Shown here one piece after another: positions 52,921-61,575 of a stretch of DNA of 64,000 bases. Both the position numbers and the translations under genes were made by a program. Source of the DNA: Candidatus Bathyarchaeia archaeon (GTDB lineage: Archaea > Thermoproteota > Bathyarchaeia > Bathyarchaeales > Bathyarchaeaceae). Under the pieces are notes generated by a model. It was not told the DNA's origin. It saw only the letters and a program-made list of their open reading frames with translations, and did no database searches. How positions within the stretch are numbered: position 1 is the first letter of the stretch; the number at the start of each line of letters is the position of its first letter. Location of the stretch: NCBI GenBank assembly GCA_035283685.1, contig DATETJ010000011.1, positions 184,461 through 248,460 of the forward strand, given 5' to 3'.

Positions 52921-53067
52921 CTAATCATCGAGAACTTCGATCATTGACTGCCCACAGCATACGGGGGATTTTTCAGTGCATCCAATGGGATGATCGCAGC
53001 ATGCCTCGAATTCGGCAATCGCAATCTTACTGCATTTCTTACACTTGAATTTGGGCAAGAACGGCAC
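52921..53067 (-). CDS. Small cysteine-rich zinc protein (48 aa)
   Basis: Read on the minus strand with stop at 52921-52923. The sequence shows FKCKKC, then EACCDHPIGC and the end VCCGQSMIEV. The CCGQxM ending is typical of desulfoferrodoxin/rubredoxin-like small zinc or iron knuckles. GTG at 53067 or TTG at 53058 could start; a TTAAAA box lies about 22 bases before the TTG. Too short for most gene finders but clearly coding-like. Confidence 0.55.
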   Translation of the reverse strand: MPFLPKFKCKKCSKIAIAEFEACCDHPIGCTEKSPVCCGQSMIEVLDD

Positions 53068-53129
53068 CGTTAAGCGTTTTAATCATCGCTCAGATAGGCG
53101 TCCAAGTTCTTGGAACAAGCTAATCAAAG

Positions 53130-53555
53130 CTAGACCGCAGAATAATAAAGTAGTGGCAGCGCCAGCAGAACCGTGTTTTTTCCCTTTGTTGTCAGAGAGT
53201 ATTCCACCCTTAAAGGCGGTTCTGTCTCCACTTTTCTCCCGATGTAGCCATGTTGCTTCAGGCTTTTCAGTTTATCCGACAACGTGCGGGAGTTCACACC
53301 GAGAATTTTTTTCAAGCCGCTGAACCCAACAGTGTTTTTCAGGAATAATGTGTAGAGTATTTCAAGGTTCCACTTCTGAGACAGCAGAGTGAAGCTTTCT
53401 TCCAAGCTTTGGATTACCGCCTTTAAGTTTTCTAAGCTTAGTTCTTGGTGCTCGAGTATGCGCTTAAGCGTGTCTTCTATACCTCTCAAAGTCTGCTCCA
53501 TCCGAGCCTCAACGAGTTTGCGAAGCTCATTGTTCAATGTAAGCTGTGAGCTCAC
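53130..53555 (-). CDS. HxlR-type transcription regulator
   Basis: 141 residues. HxlR winged helix (LSQKWNLEILYTLFLKNTVGFSGLKKILGVNSRTLSDKLKSL) preceded by a helical N-terminus that may form a coiled-coil dimer. The operator-like palindrome lies just before the start. Divergent from geranylgeranyl reductase, which it may also control. Starts at the GTG at 53555. Confidence 0.88.
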   Translation of the reverse strand: MSSQLTLNNELRKLVEARMEQTLRGIEDTLKRILEHQELSLENLKAVIQSLEESFTLLSQKWNLEILYTLFLKNTVGFSGLKKILGVNSRTLSDKLKSLKQHGYIGRKVETEPPLRVEYSLTTKGKNTVLLALPLLYYSAV

Positions 53556-53559
53556 TGCC

Positions 53560-53600
53560 CCACACCTAGTGTGGTCGAGGTTACTTCATGATTTATAAGA
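53560..53600. promoter_or_regulatory. HxlR promoter and palindromic operator
   Basis: CCACAC-CTA-GTGTGG (53560-53574) is a perfect six-base inverted repeat. The HxlR TATA box (CTTATAAAT on the minus strand, 53591-53600) places the start site on it, so bound regulator would block its own transcription. A plus-strand TATA for the reductase (GGTATAAAA, about 53618) lies nearby. Confidence 0.6.
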
Positions 53601-53657
53601 GTTTACCTAAGCAACAAGGTATAAAAAACACATCAGGCTTTCAGAAGGCGGCTTGGC

Positions 53658-55031
53658 ATGAAGAAGTTCGATGTGATTGTGGTCGGCGCAGGAACCGCAG
53701 GCTCGATGACCGCCAAAACAGTGGCTAAATCTGGCCTAAAAGTATGCCTCATCGACAGAAAACCACGCGCCGAAATAGGCGAGAAAGTTTGTGGCGACGC
53801 TGTAGGTAAACATCACTTCGACCGATTGGGATTATCTTACCCAAGCGGCGAAGAATTGCGAACTCGAATAGAAGGCATCAAAGTCTATTCGCCAGACATG
53901 CAGACGGTCTTCACAGTCAAAAGTGCAACGACTTACGGCTTCATCTTGAACAGGCATGCTTTTGGGCAAAGACTCCTGAACGATGCAATAGATGCTGGAG
54001 TTACGCTAATGGACTCAACAATTGCACTGCAACCTGAAGTCAAAGACGGCTTCACAGTTGGAATCACATCAAAAGACATGGAAAAAGACGCCACAATCGA
54101 TTTGCGGAGCAAAGTGGTGATCGATGCCAGCGGCTTCACAGCTATATTGCGCAAAGGCTTGCCCCAGGAACTAGGAATCGACCTAAGCGTGAAAAATGAA
54201 GATGTGGAAGCCTGTTACAGGGAGATTAGGCAACTTGAAGGCGACGACTTCAACCCTCAGTTCTGTGAGATTTACCTAGACCAGACGCAAACTCCCTGCG
54301 GCTACCATTGGATCTTTCCAGAAGGCGAGAACAGAATCAATGTGGGTTTGGGCGTAGCGATGATTAAAGGCTTCCCGAATCCAAAAAATCAGTTCTACCA
54401 GAAGATACTCCCGAAATCCAAGTTTAATAATTCAACCATGATCAAAGGCGGAAGCTGGTACGTGCCGACCAGACGACCCCTAGACTGCATGACTGGCAAC
54501 GGCATAATGGTAGTCGGCGACTCAGCATGTCAAGTCAACCCCATCCATGGCGGAGGCATCGGTCCATCTCTGATGGGCGGCAGCCTAGCTGGAAAAGCCA
54601 TTGCCAACGCTCTTGAGAAGGATGACGTGAGTCGCGAGGGTTTGTGGCAGTACAACGCAGATTACATGAAGGGTTACGGAGCCAAGCAAGCAGGCTTAGA
54701 CATCTTTCGACTATTCCTGTTGAAAAGCGTGGGCAACGAAGAAATCGATTACGGCATGAGGTACAGACTCATCACAGAAGACGATCTGTTAAGGGTAAGT
54801 GAAGGGCAAGACCTCCATCTGAGGATATCGGATAAGACGAGGCGAGCGTTCTATGGCTTCGGGAAGCTGTCGATGCTCCGCCGATTGCGTGACACAGCCA
54901 GTCTACTTAGGAAAATGAAGACTCATTACTCAAACTATCCAAGTTCGCCCGACGGTTTTAACAAATGGCTTGGAATAACTAATGCATTGATGAAGAAGGC
55001 AAACGCCCGCCTTAGCCGCTCGAAAACGTAA
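53658..55031 (+). CDS. Geranylgeranyl reductase family protein, second paralogue
   Basis: 457 residues. FAD motif VIVVGAGTAGSMTAKTVA, GGR segment IGEKVCGDAVGKHHF with the conserved cysteine, and C-terminal VGDSACQVNPIHGGGIGPSL. It is closer to digeranylgeranylglycerophospholipid reductase than the 21102 copy, judging by KVCGDA. Saturates archaeal lipid chains. TATA at about 53618; ATG 53658 with GGCGG upstream. Divergent from HxlR. Confidence 0.9.
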   Translation: MKKFDVIVVGAGTAGSMTAKTVAKSGLKVCLIDRKPRAEIGEKVCGDAVGKHHFDRLGLSYPSGEELRTRIEGIKVYSPDMQTVFTVKSATTYGFILNRHAFGQRLLNDAIDAGVTLMDSTIALQPEVKDGFTVGITSKDMEKDATIDLRSKVVIDASGFTAILRKGLPQELGIDLSVKNEDVEACYREIRQLEGDDFNPQFCEIYLDQTQTPCGYHWIFPEGENRINVGLGVAMIKGFPNPKNQFYQKILPKSKFNNSTMIKGGSWYVPTRRPLDCMTGNGIMVVGDSACQVNPIHGGGIGPSLMGGSLAGKAIANALEKDDVSREGLWQYNADYMKGYGAKQAGLDIFRLFLLKSVGNEEIDYGMRYRLITEDDLLRVSEGQDLHLRISDKTRRAFYGFGKLSMLRRLRDTASLLRKMKTHYSNYPSSPDGFNKWLGITNALMKKANARLSRSKT

Positions 55032-55070
55032 TAAAGCATACAGTTGTGTTAGGCTTGGACTTTCGCTTAG

Positions 55071-55670
55071 ATGAAAAGAAGTCTTGTAGCTCAGAGACTA
55101 TTGAAGCGACTCAACGAGAAGGTTAACCAACAACTCACCATCAGGAAAACACTGATTCTAGGTGTGGTGCTGAAGGGATTACCAATAGCTTATGGCTTAG
55201 CCAGAATGAACAGAACAATTGGGAATTTCGTGCCTCTAGTGGCGCAAAGACACATTTACATGCAACATCAAATTGAATCGTATTTTCCAAGCCTAGAATG
55301 GATAACCTACTTCTATGAACTCGCAAAGAGAGCGGAGTGCGTCTTAGTTGTTGATGATGTGGTAAATACGGGCTTCACGCGTCAGAAAGTCGAGGGCATA
55401 GTTCACTCGTTGGCCCAGACGCATGAAAACGCTTTCCCACTTCGGTTTGCTTCGCTGATCTTGAACAGGAAGAAACTCGCTAATCCCTCTTTCGTTCACC
55501 CAAGTGACATCTTTGCGTTGGAAGTCAACGCTTGGGATGTTGAGTGTGACTGGGGGGTGATGAAAGTTCCATTATGGAATCTTCCAGTTGAGGAAGCCCT
55601 CCAGCAATGTGAGAGCTATTATGAGCAGTTTTGGCTCAAAGAGAAAAGATGGGCGACGGTCTATTATTAG
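55071..55670 (+). CDS. Phosphoribosyltransferase-fold protein
   Basis: 199 residues. The PRPP-binding motif VLVVDDVVNTGFT (91-103) has both acidic residues and the Thr-Gly turn. The N-terminal part LILGVVLKGLPIAYGLAR fits a type I PRTase hood. The remainder is divergent, so the substrate (purine, pyrimidine or regulatory) cannot be named. It sits 39 bases after the reductase gene on the same strand. Confidence 0.8.
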   Translation: MKRSLVAQRLLKRLNEKVNQQLTIRKTLILGVVLKGLPIAYGLARMNRTIGNFVPLVAQRHIYMQHQIESYFPSLEWITYFYELAKRAECVLVVDDVVNTGFTRQKVEGIVHSLAQTHENAFPLRFASLILNRKKLANPSFVHPSDIFALEVNAWDVECDWGVMKVPLWNLPVEEALQQCESYYEQFWLKEKRWATVYY

Positions 55671-55754
55671 GTGCTGGCTAGGAGTAAGGCCGTAGCCACT
55701 TTCATGCTGCAACTTATTAGCGTGTATAAGACATCAAACTAGCGGTTGTAGCCT

Positions 55755-56426
55755 TTGAGAGTAGCCGTTCTAGTCACAGGTGGAAAAGACTCTGTGTTAG
55801 CCCTGTGCCGAATCTTAAAACAAGGTGTTGAGGTGGTAAACCTGATAACAATGGTACCACAACGACCTGACAGCTGGATGTTCCATTACCCGAACATTCA
55901 CTTGGCAGATTTGTTCGCTGAAGCTGTGGGCATTCCATTGATCAAAGCTGAAACGTCTGGTGTAAGGGAAGCGGAACTCACAGATCTCAAGCAAGTGCTC
56001 GCCCGACTTTCAGTTGACGCCGTGGTCTCAGGCGGAATAGCTTCGCATTATCAAAAGGAACGCATTGACAGAATATGCCTAGAGTTAAACCTGAAGCATG
56101 TTGCTCCACTGTGGCATGAAGATCCATCAAATATACTGAAGGAAATAGTCCAGTTGAGAATGAAAACCATTATAGTTGGTGTTTACGCTCACGGTTTTAC
56201 GTCAGAGTGGCTTGGAAGAAAAATCGACACAGAGACAATCAACGAGTTAGTCGAGTTGAACAGAGAGTTTCAAGTTTCGTTGGTTGGGGAAGGAGGCGAA
56301 TACGAAACCCTAGTCTTAGATGCGCCTTTTTTCAGGAAGCGAATCGAGTTAACCGAGACTCAAAAGGTATGGGAGGGCGCAAGCGGCTACTTGCTGATCA
56401 AGAAGGCGACTCTGGTGGACAAATAG
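55755..56426 (+). CDS. dph6: Diphthine-ammonia ligase (Dph6)
   Basis: ATP-dependent last step of diphthamide synthesis on EF-2. 223 residues. PP-loop VTGGKDSVLAL (7-17), a conserved VVSGGIASHYQKERI and the C-terminal GEGGEYETLVLDAPFF, which is diagnostic for Dph6/MJ0570-like proteins. Dph5 is at 12410; Dph1/2 are not in the window. Start TTG at 55755. Confidence 0.93.
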   Translation: MRVAVLVTGGKDSVLALCRILKQGVEVVNLITMVPQRPDSWMFHYPNIHLADLFAEAVGIPLIKAETSGVREAELTDLKQVLARLSVDAVVSGGIASHYQKERIDRICLELNLKHVAPLWHEDPSNILKEIVQLRMKTIIVGVYAHGFTSEWLGRKIDTETINELVELNREFQVSLVGEGGEYETLVLDAPFFRKRIELTETQKVWEGASGYLLIKKATLVDK

Positions 56427-56451
56427 AAAAAAGGAGAAAGGAGAGTAGGAT

Positions 56452-56928
56452 TCAGGCATTAAACTTTGGAACGTTGATTTCCACTGGCTCATAGTCCTCC
56501 AGCTTCCCTGCTAGGAAGCTTTCGTAGGCTGATAGGTCGAGTAAGCCGTGTCCGCTTGCGTTGAAGGCTATCACCTTCTTCTCGCCTGTGCGTTTGCAGT
56601 TTAGAGCCGCGTCGATGGCGTATTTCAGGTTGTGCGCGGACTCAGGCGCAATGATCATGCCTTCTGTCCGTGCCAGAATGCGCGCGGCTTCGAAGACTTC
56701 GTTTTGGTTGTAGGCAACTGAGCGCATGTATCTTTTTTGGATGAGGAATGATATTGCCGGCGCCATGCCGTGGTAACGTAAGCCTCCCGCGTGGATTGGT
56801 GGGCAAGCATATTCGTGCCCTAGTGTGAGCATTTTGAGCAAGGGGGTAATCTGCGCCGTGTCTCCAAAGCCATATGTGTAATGGCCTCTCATTGCAGAAG
56901 CAAAAATCCCTGGCGAATTAGTTCCCAA
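56452..56928 (-). pseudogene. trpB: C-terminal fragment of tryptophan synthase beta (TrpB2 type)
   Basis: 158 residues covering only the last third of a TrpB2: RGHYTYGFGDTAQITPLLKM, CPPIHAGGLRYHGMAP and EGMIIAPESAHNLKYAI. The N-terminal ~280 residues with the PLP lysine are missing; upstream in frame the sequence soon meets a stop and no homologous sequence is seen to 57152. The usual YD(Y/F)GDT reads YGFGDT, a sign of decay. No start codon makes a functional enzyme. Confidence 0.85.
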
Positions 56929-57152
56929 GTTTCTAAAGGTAAGAGGAGTCGAGAAAGTCTCAGTCTACTAATCTTCAAAAAAGCCGCTTGCTGCAGCATA
57001 AGGAAAACCGTAGGGTAACGTCGGAGAAGCTCGACTTTCTTAAAAAGGTTTATTAGTTGTTTTTTCGTATGCTGGGTTCAAGCCGTGTACGGACGCTGAG
57101 TCCGTTAGGATGTAACCTTTGAGGTTGAACTGTAAACAGGAGCTGAACTAGT

Positions 57153-57695
57153 GTGGCCTATAAGTATCTTGCCGAAGCGTGGAACAAGCCAGAAGACTCT
57201 TTTGTCAAAGACTTGATGAAGCAACGTGTTATCAAGTGGCGCAGAGAACCCGCTGTGTTGAGGGTTGACAGGCCTCTTCGTTTGGATAGAGCACGCAAGC
57301 TGGGATACAAAGCCAAACAGGGCTACATTATGGCGCGCGTGAGAGTGCGGAGATCCGGATGGAGACGAGAGAGACCTAAAGCTGGCCGTCGACAGAAACG
57401 TATGGGTGTTACCAAGCTTAAACTGGGGAAGAGCCTTAAACTAATCGCTGAAGAACGCGCAGCGCGAAGATTCCCCAATCTGGAGGTTTTGAATTCCTAT
57501 TGGGTTTGGCAAGACGGGCTCCACAAGTGGTATGAGGTAATCATGGTTGACCCTAATCATCCAGTCATCAGAGCTGACAACAAAATAAACTGGATCACCA
57601 AAAAAGCGCAACATGGACGGGTTTTCAGAGGTTTAACCAGCGCTGGCAAAGAGATCCGCGGGCTTCATCATAAAGGTAAAAGCAGAGAAGCCTAG
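57153..57695 (+). CDS. rpl15e: Ribosomal protein L15e
   Basis: 180 residues, full length for archaeal L15e: [12 protein letters not shown] at the start, then the basic [29 protein letters not shown] and the C-terminal [24 protein letters not shown] start. A promoter TTAAAAAGG at about 57038 gives a leader of about 80 bases with two short hairpins (CGGAC-GCTGA-GTCCG, AACC-TTTGA-GGTT), which may be regulatory. Confidence 0.96.
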   Translation: MAYKYLAEAWNKPEDSFVKDLMKQRVIKWRREPAVLRVDRPLRLDRARKLGYKAKQGYIMARVRVRRSGWRRERPKAGRRQKRMGVTKLKLGKSLKLIAEERAARRFPNLEVLNSYWVWQDGLHKWYEVIMVDPNHPVIRADNKINWITKKAQHGRVFRGLTSAGKEIRGLHHKGKSREA

Positions 57696-57762
57696 ACACT
57701 CTTAGCCAAACGGACAGATGAGAAAAAAGAAAGCAAGCGTTTGCCTGTGTAAAAATGGCTTC

Positions 57763-58224
57763 TTACTTGTAGTAGACTAGAGCGGAGATTACACATCCGT
57801 AGTTGTCCATGGGCACTCGTTGGACTTCCATACGCTTTTCAATGGGGCCGATCTGGATGCCTCTGATTTTCGCCATTTCTTTGATTTTCCAATCTAATGT
57901 CTCTTCGAGAGCTTTCTTGTCCATGAAACCGTGAGCCTCTGCAACCAACCCGTATCTCTTGCTGCGCGCCCAAGCCCAAGCGATTCCCGCACCGATAGTT
58001 GTGCCCTCGTCTCCATCCATTCTGGCTAACACCGCAAATGTGACTGCGCCCGCATCAATATTGTGTTTTTCAACTTCAGCGCAGCCTTTAGGCAGAATCG
58101 AACTCACACACACAAGGTTGCATTGACCGATGCCAGCTTTTTTGAGAGCGAGGTCGAACGCGTTCAGTTCCGATACAGGGCTTACTGCTTTTCCGCTCGT
58201 AATGAAGAATTCTTTCGGAATCAT
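57763..58224 (-). CDS. pdaD: Pyruvoyl-dependent arginine decarboxylase
   Basis: 153 residues. The self-cleaving segment CVSSILPKG (Ser41-Ser42) generates the pyruvoyl group on the second serine; GAGIAWAWARSKRYGLVAEAHG is the second conserved region. Converts arginine to agmatine for polyamine and agmatidine synthesis. Agmatine is needed for the C34 modification of archaeal tRNA-Ile. Encoded alone, convergent with L15e. Confidence 0.95.
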   Translation of the reverse strand: MIPKEFFITSGKAVSPVSELNAFDLALKKAGIGQCNLVCVSSILPKGCAEVEKHNIDAGAVTFAVLARMDGDEGTTIGAGIAWAWARSKRYGLVAEAHGFMDKKALEETLDWKIKEMAKIRGIQIGPIEKRMEVQRVPMDNYGCVISALVYYK

Positions 58225-58350
58225 CCCTGTTTTTCAATACCTCACATTTCTAAATACTGCATGCACACAAAACTTGTTTAATAATTTTGCGGTATGACTC
58301 TAGTTAATTTTAAATCAGAACTTGAAATCAGTAGATTTTGGTGACAGGTT

Positions 58351-58550
58351 CTGAGTGAAGAAGCAGCTGCAACAACTTTGAAAAAATTCGCCAAGACTCA
58401 CAAGGACAGAGTCTTCAGCAGAGAGGAACTAAGAGAAGCTGGGCTGGATTTTCGAGCGGCGTTGAAACTGAGCTTGCCTGTTGACACTAGGAGAAAGAGT
58501 AACACAGGGAGAATGTGAAGGCTCTTAAGCAGTTGTTGCGCAAGAAGTAA
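58351..58550 (+). pseudogene. Frameshifted ribosomal protein L13e-like gene
   Basis: From 58351 the frame reads LSEEAAATTLKKFAKTHKDR, then FSREELREAGLDFRAALKLS and LPVDTRRKS, the L13e core, and stops early at a TGA (58516). A shift at about 58500-58503 restores the expected end ENVKALKQLLRKK with a TAA at 58548. A GGTGA (58340-58344) six bases before a CTG suggests that codon or a lost start. The shift may be real, programmed or an assembly error. Confidence 0.6.
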
Positions 58551-58567
58551 ACCTGAGTTGCAGGAGC

Positions 58568-59029
58568 GTGGTCTATTTGTCTAAAGCAGCGCTGCCGGTT
58601 TCTGAGGTTGACATCAGCTGTTTTGCTCACGCTACTGAGGACGAAGACAAAGTGTTAGATGCTTTGAGACATATCTTGCCTCCAGAACATGTTGAGAATA
58701 TTTCCTTCACAAAGAACGCGGCTAAAGGACACCATGGGAACCTCATTGTGGTGTTAGAGGCGAAAATCAAAGACAAGAACATGGTAAAGGCTGTGGTTGA
58801 AACCTTTGCATCTGGCTTAAACCCTTTGGACAAGAAGACCCTGATGACCCAGATTGGCAAGCATGTTGAGAAAGGCAGTTTCTACCTTCGTTTGGACAAA
58901 CAGGCGGCTTTTGAAGGCGAATTTAGGCTAGCTTTGGCTGACCCGATTCGTGTGCGTTTGAGGTTCAAGAAGAGCCGGTTTGAGGATGTTGTTGAGATAT
59001 GCCGTGAAATCGGGATGCTTCCTCGATGA
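58568..59029 (+). CDS. Exosome-associated RNA-binding protein (COG1325)
   Basis: 153 residues matching the archaeal COG1325 family: VSEVDISCFAHATEDEDKVL at the start and SFYLRLDKQAAFEGEFRLAL in the centre. It is regularly encoded beside RNase P subunits in archaea and is predicted to bind RNA. GTG start. The 3' end overlaps rnp3 by four bases. Confidence 0.88.
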   Translation: MVYLSKAALPVSEVDISCFAHATEDEDKVLDALRHILPPEHVENISFTKNAAKGHHGNLIVVLEAKIKDKNMVKAVVETFASGLNPLDKKTLMTQIGKHVEKGSFYLRLDKQAAFEGEFRLALADPIRVRLRFKKSRFEDVVEICREIGMLPR

Positions 59030-59757
59030 GATTCGTTGACTTATGCCTCTGCGCACCGTGGACTAACCTAGAACAGGCAAAACGTCTGATTGCCAAATCT
59101 GCAGAGCTAGGCTACAGTCAAATTGGGGTGCCGCTGCCAGCAACTATCAGGGAAGAGGCTGTTAGCCAAATGCGCCAAATCAGCGAAGAAAACGGTTTAG
59201 ACTTTGTAACAAGATTAGACCTCGCTCCGAAAAGCCCAGATGAACTGCTTGCGGGTCTGCGACGGTTTAGGAGCAAGTTTGAGGTTCTGGCTGCCATATG
59301 CAATTCGAAAGTTATGGCGAGACAGGCGGCTAAAGACCGCCGTGTTGACTTGCTGTGCTTTCGCTCTTTGGATCCGCGGAAACGGTTTTTTGACAGGGCT
59401 GAAGCTGAGCTGGCTTCAGCGTCTGGTGCAGCTCTTGAGATTTGCCTAGCGCAGATGCTCAGCAGTTTAGAGGTCAACCTTAGTGTGGGCTTTTTTTCGC
59501 GGTTGCGTAGAGAAGCGTCGATTGCAAAGAGTTTTCGTGTGCCCATTGTGTTTTCAAGCGGTGCTTCTGAGCCCCTGCTATTGCGCAAGCCTCAGGATTA
59601 CGCGGCTCTGAGTCTGCTGTTCGATGTCGATGCTTCGTGCGCACTGGAAGCCTTGTCAGTGAATCCTGCGGGCGTTGTGGAGAGAAATAGGAGGAAGCAA
59701 AGCTCAGATTATGTGGCACCGGGTGTGCGAGTTGTCAAGGAGGCACGTGGGCGTTGA
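59026..59757 (+). CDS. rnp3: RNase P protein component 3 (Rpp30)
   Basis: 243 residues with the PHP/Rpp30 TIM-barrel pattern: MRFVDLCLCAP, GYSQIGVPLP, RLDLAPKSPDELLAGLRRF and the C-terminal DYAALSLLFDVDASCALEA. With Pop5 it forms the catalytic-domain-binding pair of archaeal RNase P, which trims tRNA 5' leaders. Part of the run COG1325-rnp3-rnp2 with four-base overlaps on both sides. Confidence 0.93.
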   Translation: MRFVDLCLCAPWTNLEQAKRLIAKSAELGYSQIGVPLPATIREEAVSQMRQISEENGLDFVTRLDLAPKSPDELLAGLRRFRSKFEVLAAICNSKVMARQAAKDRRVDLLCFRSLDPRKRFFDRAEAELASASGAALEICLAQMLSSLEVNLSVGFFSRLRREASIAKSFRVPIVFSSGASEPLLLRKPQDYAALSLLFDVDASCALEALSVNPAGVVERNRRKQSSDYVAPGVRVVKEARGR

Positions 59758-60164
59758 CTAGGCTTGTGAGAAGACGCTATCTTGCCCTCAAGATTGACAG
59801 CGAAGAATCACTTGAACACAAAGCGGTATCAGACGCCATTTGGAGTGCGGTCTTGCGGTTGTTCGGTGAGGTCGGCGCAAGTCAAGCAGGGCTTTTCATG
59901 GTTAGATCTGACACGCAGAAAGGCCATATTGTGTTGAGATGCTGGCACAAAGCTTTGCCGATGGTTAGGGCGGCTATCGCTTCGATAACTATCATAGGTG
60001 GCAAGCCAGCAGCCGTTCATGTTCTCCGGGTGTCTGGAACTCTTAAGGCGTTGAGCAGAAAAAGTGGGAGTATCGTTGGAAAGGAGGGCAGTGCTCACGG
60101 GAATGTGAACAGCCATTTTAGGAAGCCTATGAAGAATAGCCCCATTGATATGATGAAGAAGTAG
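59754..60164 (+). CDS. rnp2: RNase P protein component 2 (Pop5)
   Basis: 136 residues. RRRYLALKIDSEESLEHKAVSDAIW, then GLFMVRSDTQKGHIVLRCW and VRAAIASITIIGGKPAAVHVLRVSGTLKAL are the family landmarks. Partners Rpp30. TTG start overlapping rnp3. The C-terminal ~25 residues are low-complexity and overlap a membrane-protein frame on the other strand. Confidence 0.93.
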   Translation: MTRLVRRRYLALKIDSEESLEHKAVSDAIWSAVLRLFGEVGASQAGLFMVRSDTQKGHIVLRCWHKALPMVRAAIASITIIGGKPAAVHVLRVSGTLKALSRKSGSIVGKEGSAHGNVNSHFRKPMKNSPIDMMKK

Positions 60165-60409
60165 ATTGTTAGTTTGTACATTAACTCTTTCTTGGCGAAG
60201 TTTGTGGTGAACAACGTTCCCGTTGTGATTGTGGCTATGAAGAGAAGTGTGTCAATTCGGCTTATCATATACCATAGTGAATCCCAGAGTGAGCGGATGC
60301 TACCCGGATAAGAGTAAGGCAGTGCATAGCCAATAGACGCGAAGAACATGATGATGGAGATTATCAGAATCCATTTTACATTCTTCTGTTCTTCCAGAAA
60401 GATCACCAA
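60095..60409 (-). CDS. Small membrane protein
   Basis: 104 residues with three hydrophobic segments (WILIISIIMFFASIGYAL, TLLFIATITTGTLFTT and LTIYFFIISMGLFFIGFL). No family is recognised. It overlaps the 3' end of rnp2 by 70 bases on the opposite strand. Hydrophobic periodicity supports a real protein, but expression is unproven. Confidence 0.45.
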   Translation of the reverse strand: MVIFLEEQKNVKWILIISIIMFFASIGYALPYSYPGSIRSLWDSLWYMISRIDTLLFIATITTGTLFTTNFAKKELMYKLTIYFFIISMGLFFIGFLKWLFTFP

Positions 60410-60631
60410 CTTACTATTTGGGCGTTGAATGCCGAAAAGGTTTGCGATCTCTGAAAAGAGTTATCTCTGGCGATTCGTGTATTGTTTCTTGGGGGATGAT
60501 GTCGCCGTCCCAGTCTGATATTATGCAAATGAAGACCAAATTTGACAGACCCCTCTTCAAATTTGCGAACAGTTGAAATAGTGTTTCACAATTAATACGT
60601 AAGTCAAGTTTGGGGCGTTGAACACGGAAAA

Positions 60632-61534
60632 TTGGGGTCAACTTCACTCTTTAAAGGCGGAGAAGTCGCTGAGAGAGCCTTCGCAGTTTCTTTGCTAGTT
60701 GGCATAGTTGAAGTCATTGTAGGAGTCTCTTCACTAAGCCTAGCATTAATTGCTGACGGCGTGCAGTCCTTCGCGGATGCCTTTGTATCTCTGATCGTCT
60801 GGATTGGTCTACGCCTGTCCAGAAAGGCTCCAGATGGCAAGTTTCACTTCGGGTATTATAGGGTTGAAACCTTCAGTAGCGTTGTGGCTGCCTTCTTTCT
60901 AGTGGGTCTGGGCGGGGTGATTCTTTATGAGTCTTATTTGGAATTCCTGTCTCCGACTCAAATAGTGAATGCAGAGCTGGGCATGGCGGTTGCGCTTGCG
61001 GCAACCGTGATTGCTTCGTTGCTTTTTGTGTACAAACGTCGAGGCGCCCAGAAGTACTCGTCGCTGGCTCTTAAGGCAGATGCGACGAACTCAGTTAAGG
61101 ATGTGCTGACGTCTTTCACTGCCTTCTTTAGCCTAGCATTGAACACATACTTCGGACTTGGACAAACAGACGCGGTTGCTGGAGTAATAATATCGTTCTT
61201 CGTGTTCAGCGTCTCTTACTCAATTGTTAAAGAGGCTTCACTGGTCTTAATGGATGCGTGCCAGTGCGGTGACATCCTCGCCGATATCGCTGACATAGCT
61301 AAAGGTGTGAAGCATGTCAAAAGTGTGCACAGCATACGCATGCGAAAACTCGGCTCCCATCTGATTGGCGACCTGCACATTGTGGTTGACCCTGACATGA
61401 CCGTGAAAGAAGCTGACAAGATAGCAACGCAGGTTGAAGCACAGGTGAGACAGGAATTCGACGAGATAACGGAGATAAAAGTGCGCATAGAGCCACAAGA
61501 ACCTGCAACGGAAGACAGTAAAGAAAAGAGATAA
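60632..61534 (+). CDS. Cation diffusion facilitator (CDF) transporter
   Basis: 300 residues with six transmembrane helices. ALIADGVQSFADAF carries two aspartates of the metal site, KFHFGYYRVETFS follows in the loop, and the C-terminal cytoplasmic domain (HVKSVHSIRMRKLGSHLIGDLHIVVD) is the CDF dimerisation fold with metal-binding histidines. Exports Zn2+, Fe2+ or Mn2+ in exchange for protons. TTG start; the promoter is not clear. Confidence 0.92.
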   Translation: MGSTSLFKGGEVAERAFAVSLLVGIVEVIVGVSSLSLALIADGVQSFADAFVSLIVWIGLRLSRKAPDGKFHFGYYRVETFSSVVAAFFLVGLGGVILYESYLEFLSPTQIVNAELGMAVALAATVIASLLFVYKRRGAQKYSSLALKADATNSVKDVLTSFTAFFSLALNTYFGLGQTDAVAGVIISFFVFSVSYSIVKEASLVLMDACQCGDILADIADIAKGVKHVKSVHSIRMRKLGSHLIGDLHIVVDPDMTVKEADKIATQVEAQVRQEFDEITEIKVRIEPQEPATEDSKEKR

Positions 61535-61575
61535 GCCATAAACAGCCTTTAACGTGAAGCCGAGGCGCATAGACG

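Noticed and set aside
60414..60647. 77-codon minus-strand frame before the CDF gene
   Set aside because: Overlaps the CDF start, lacks recognisable motifs and has no promoter support.
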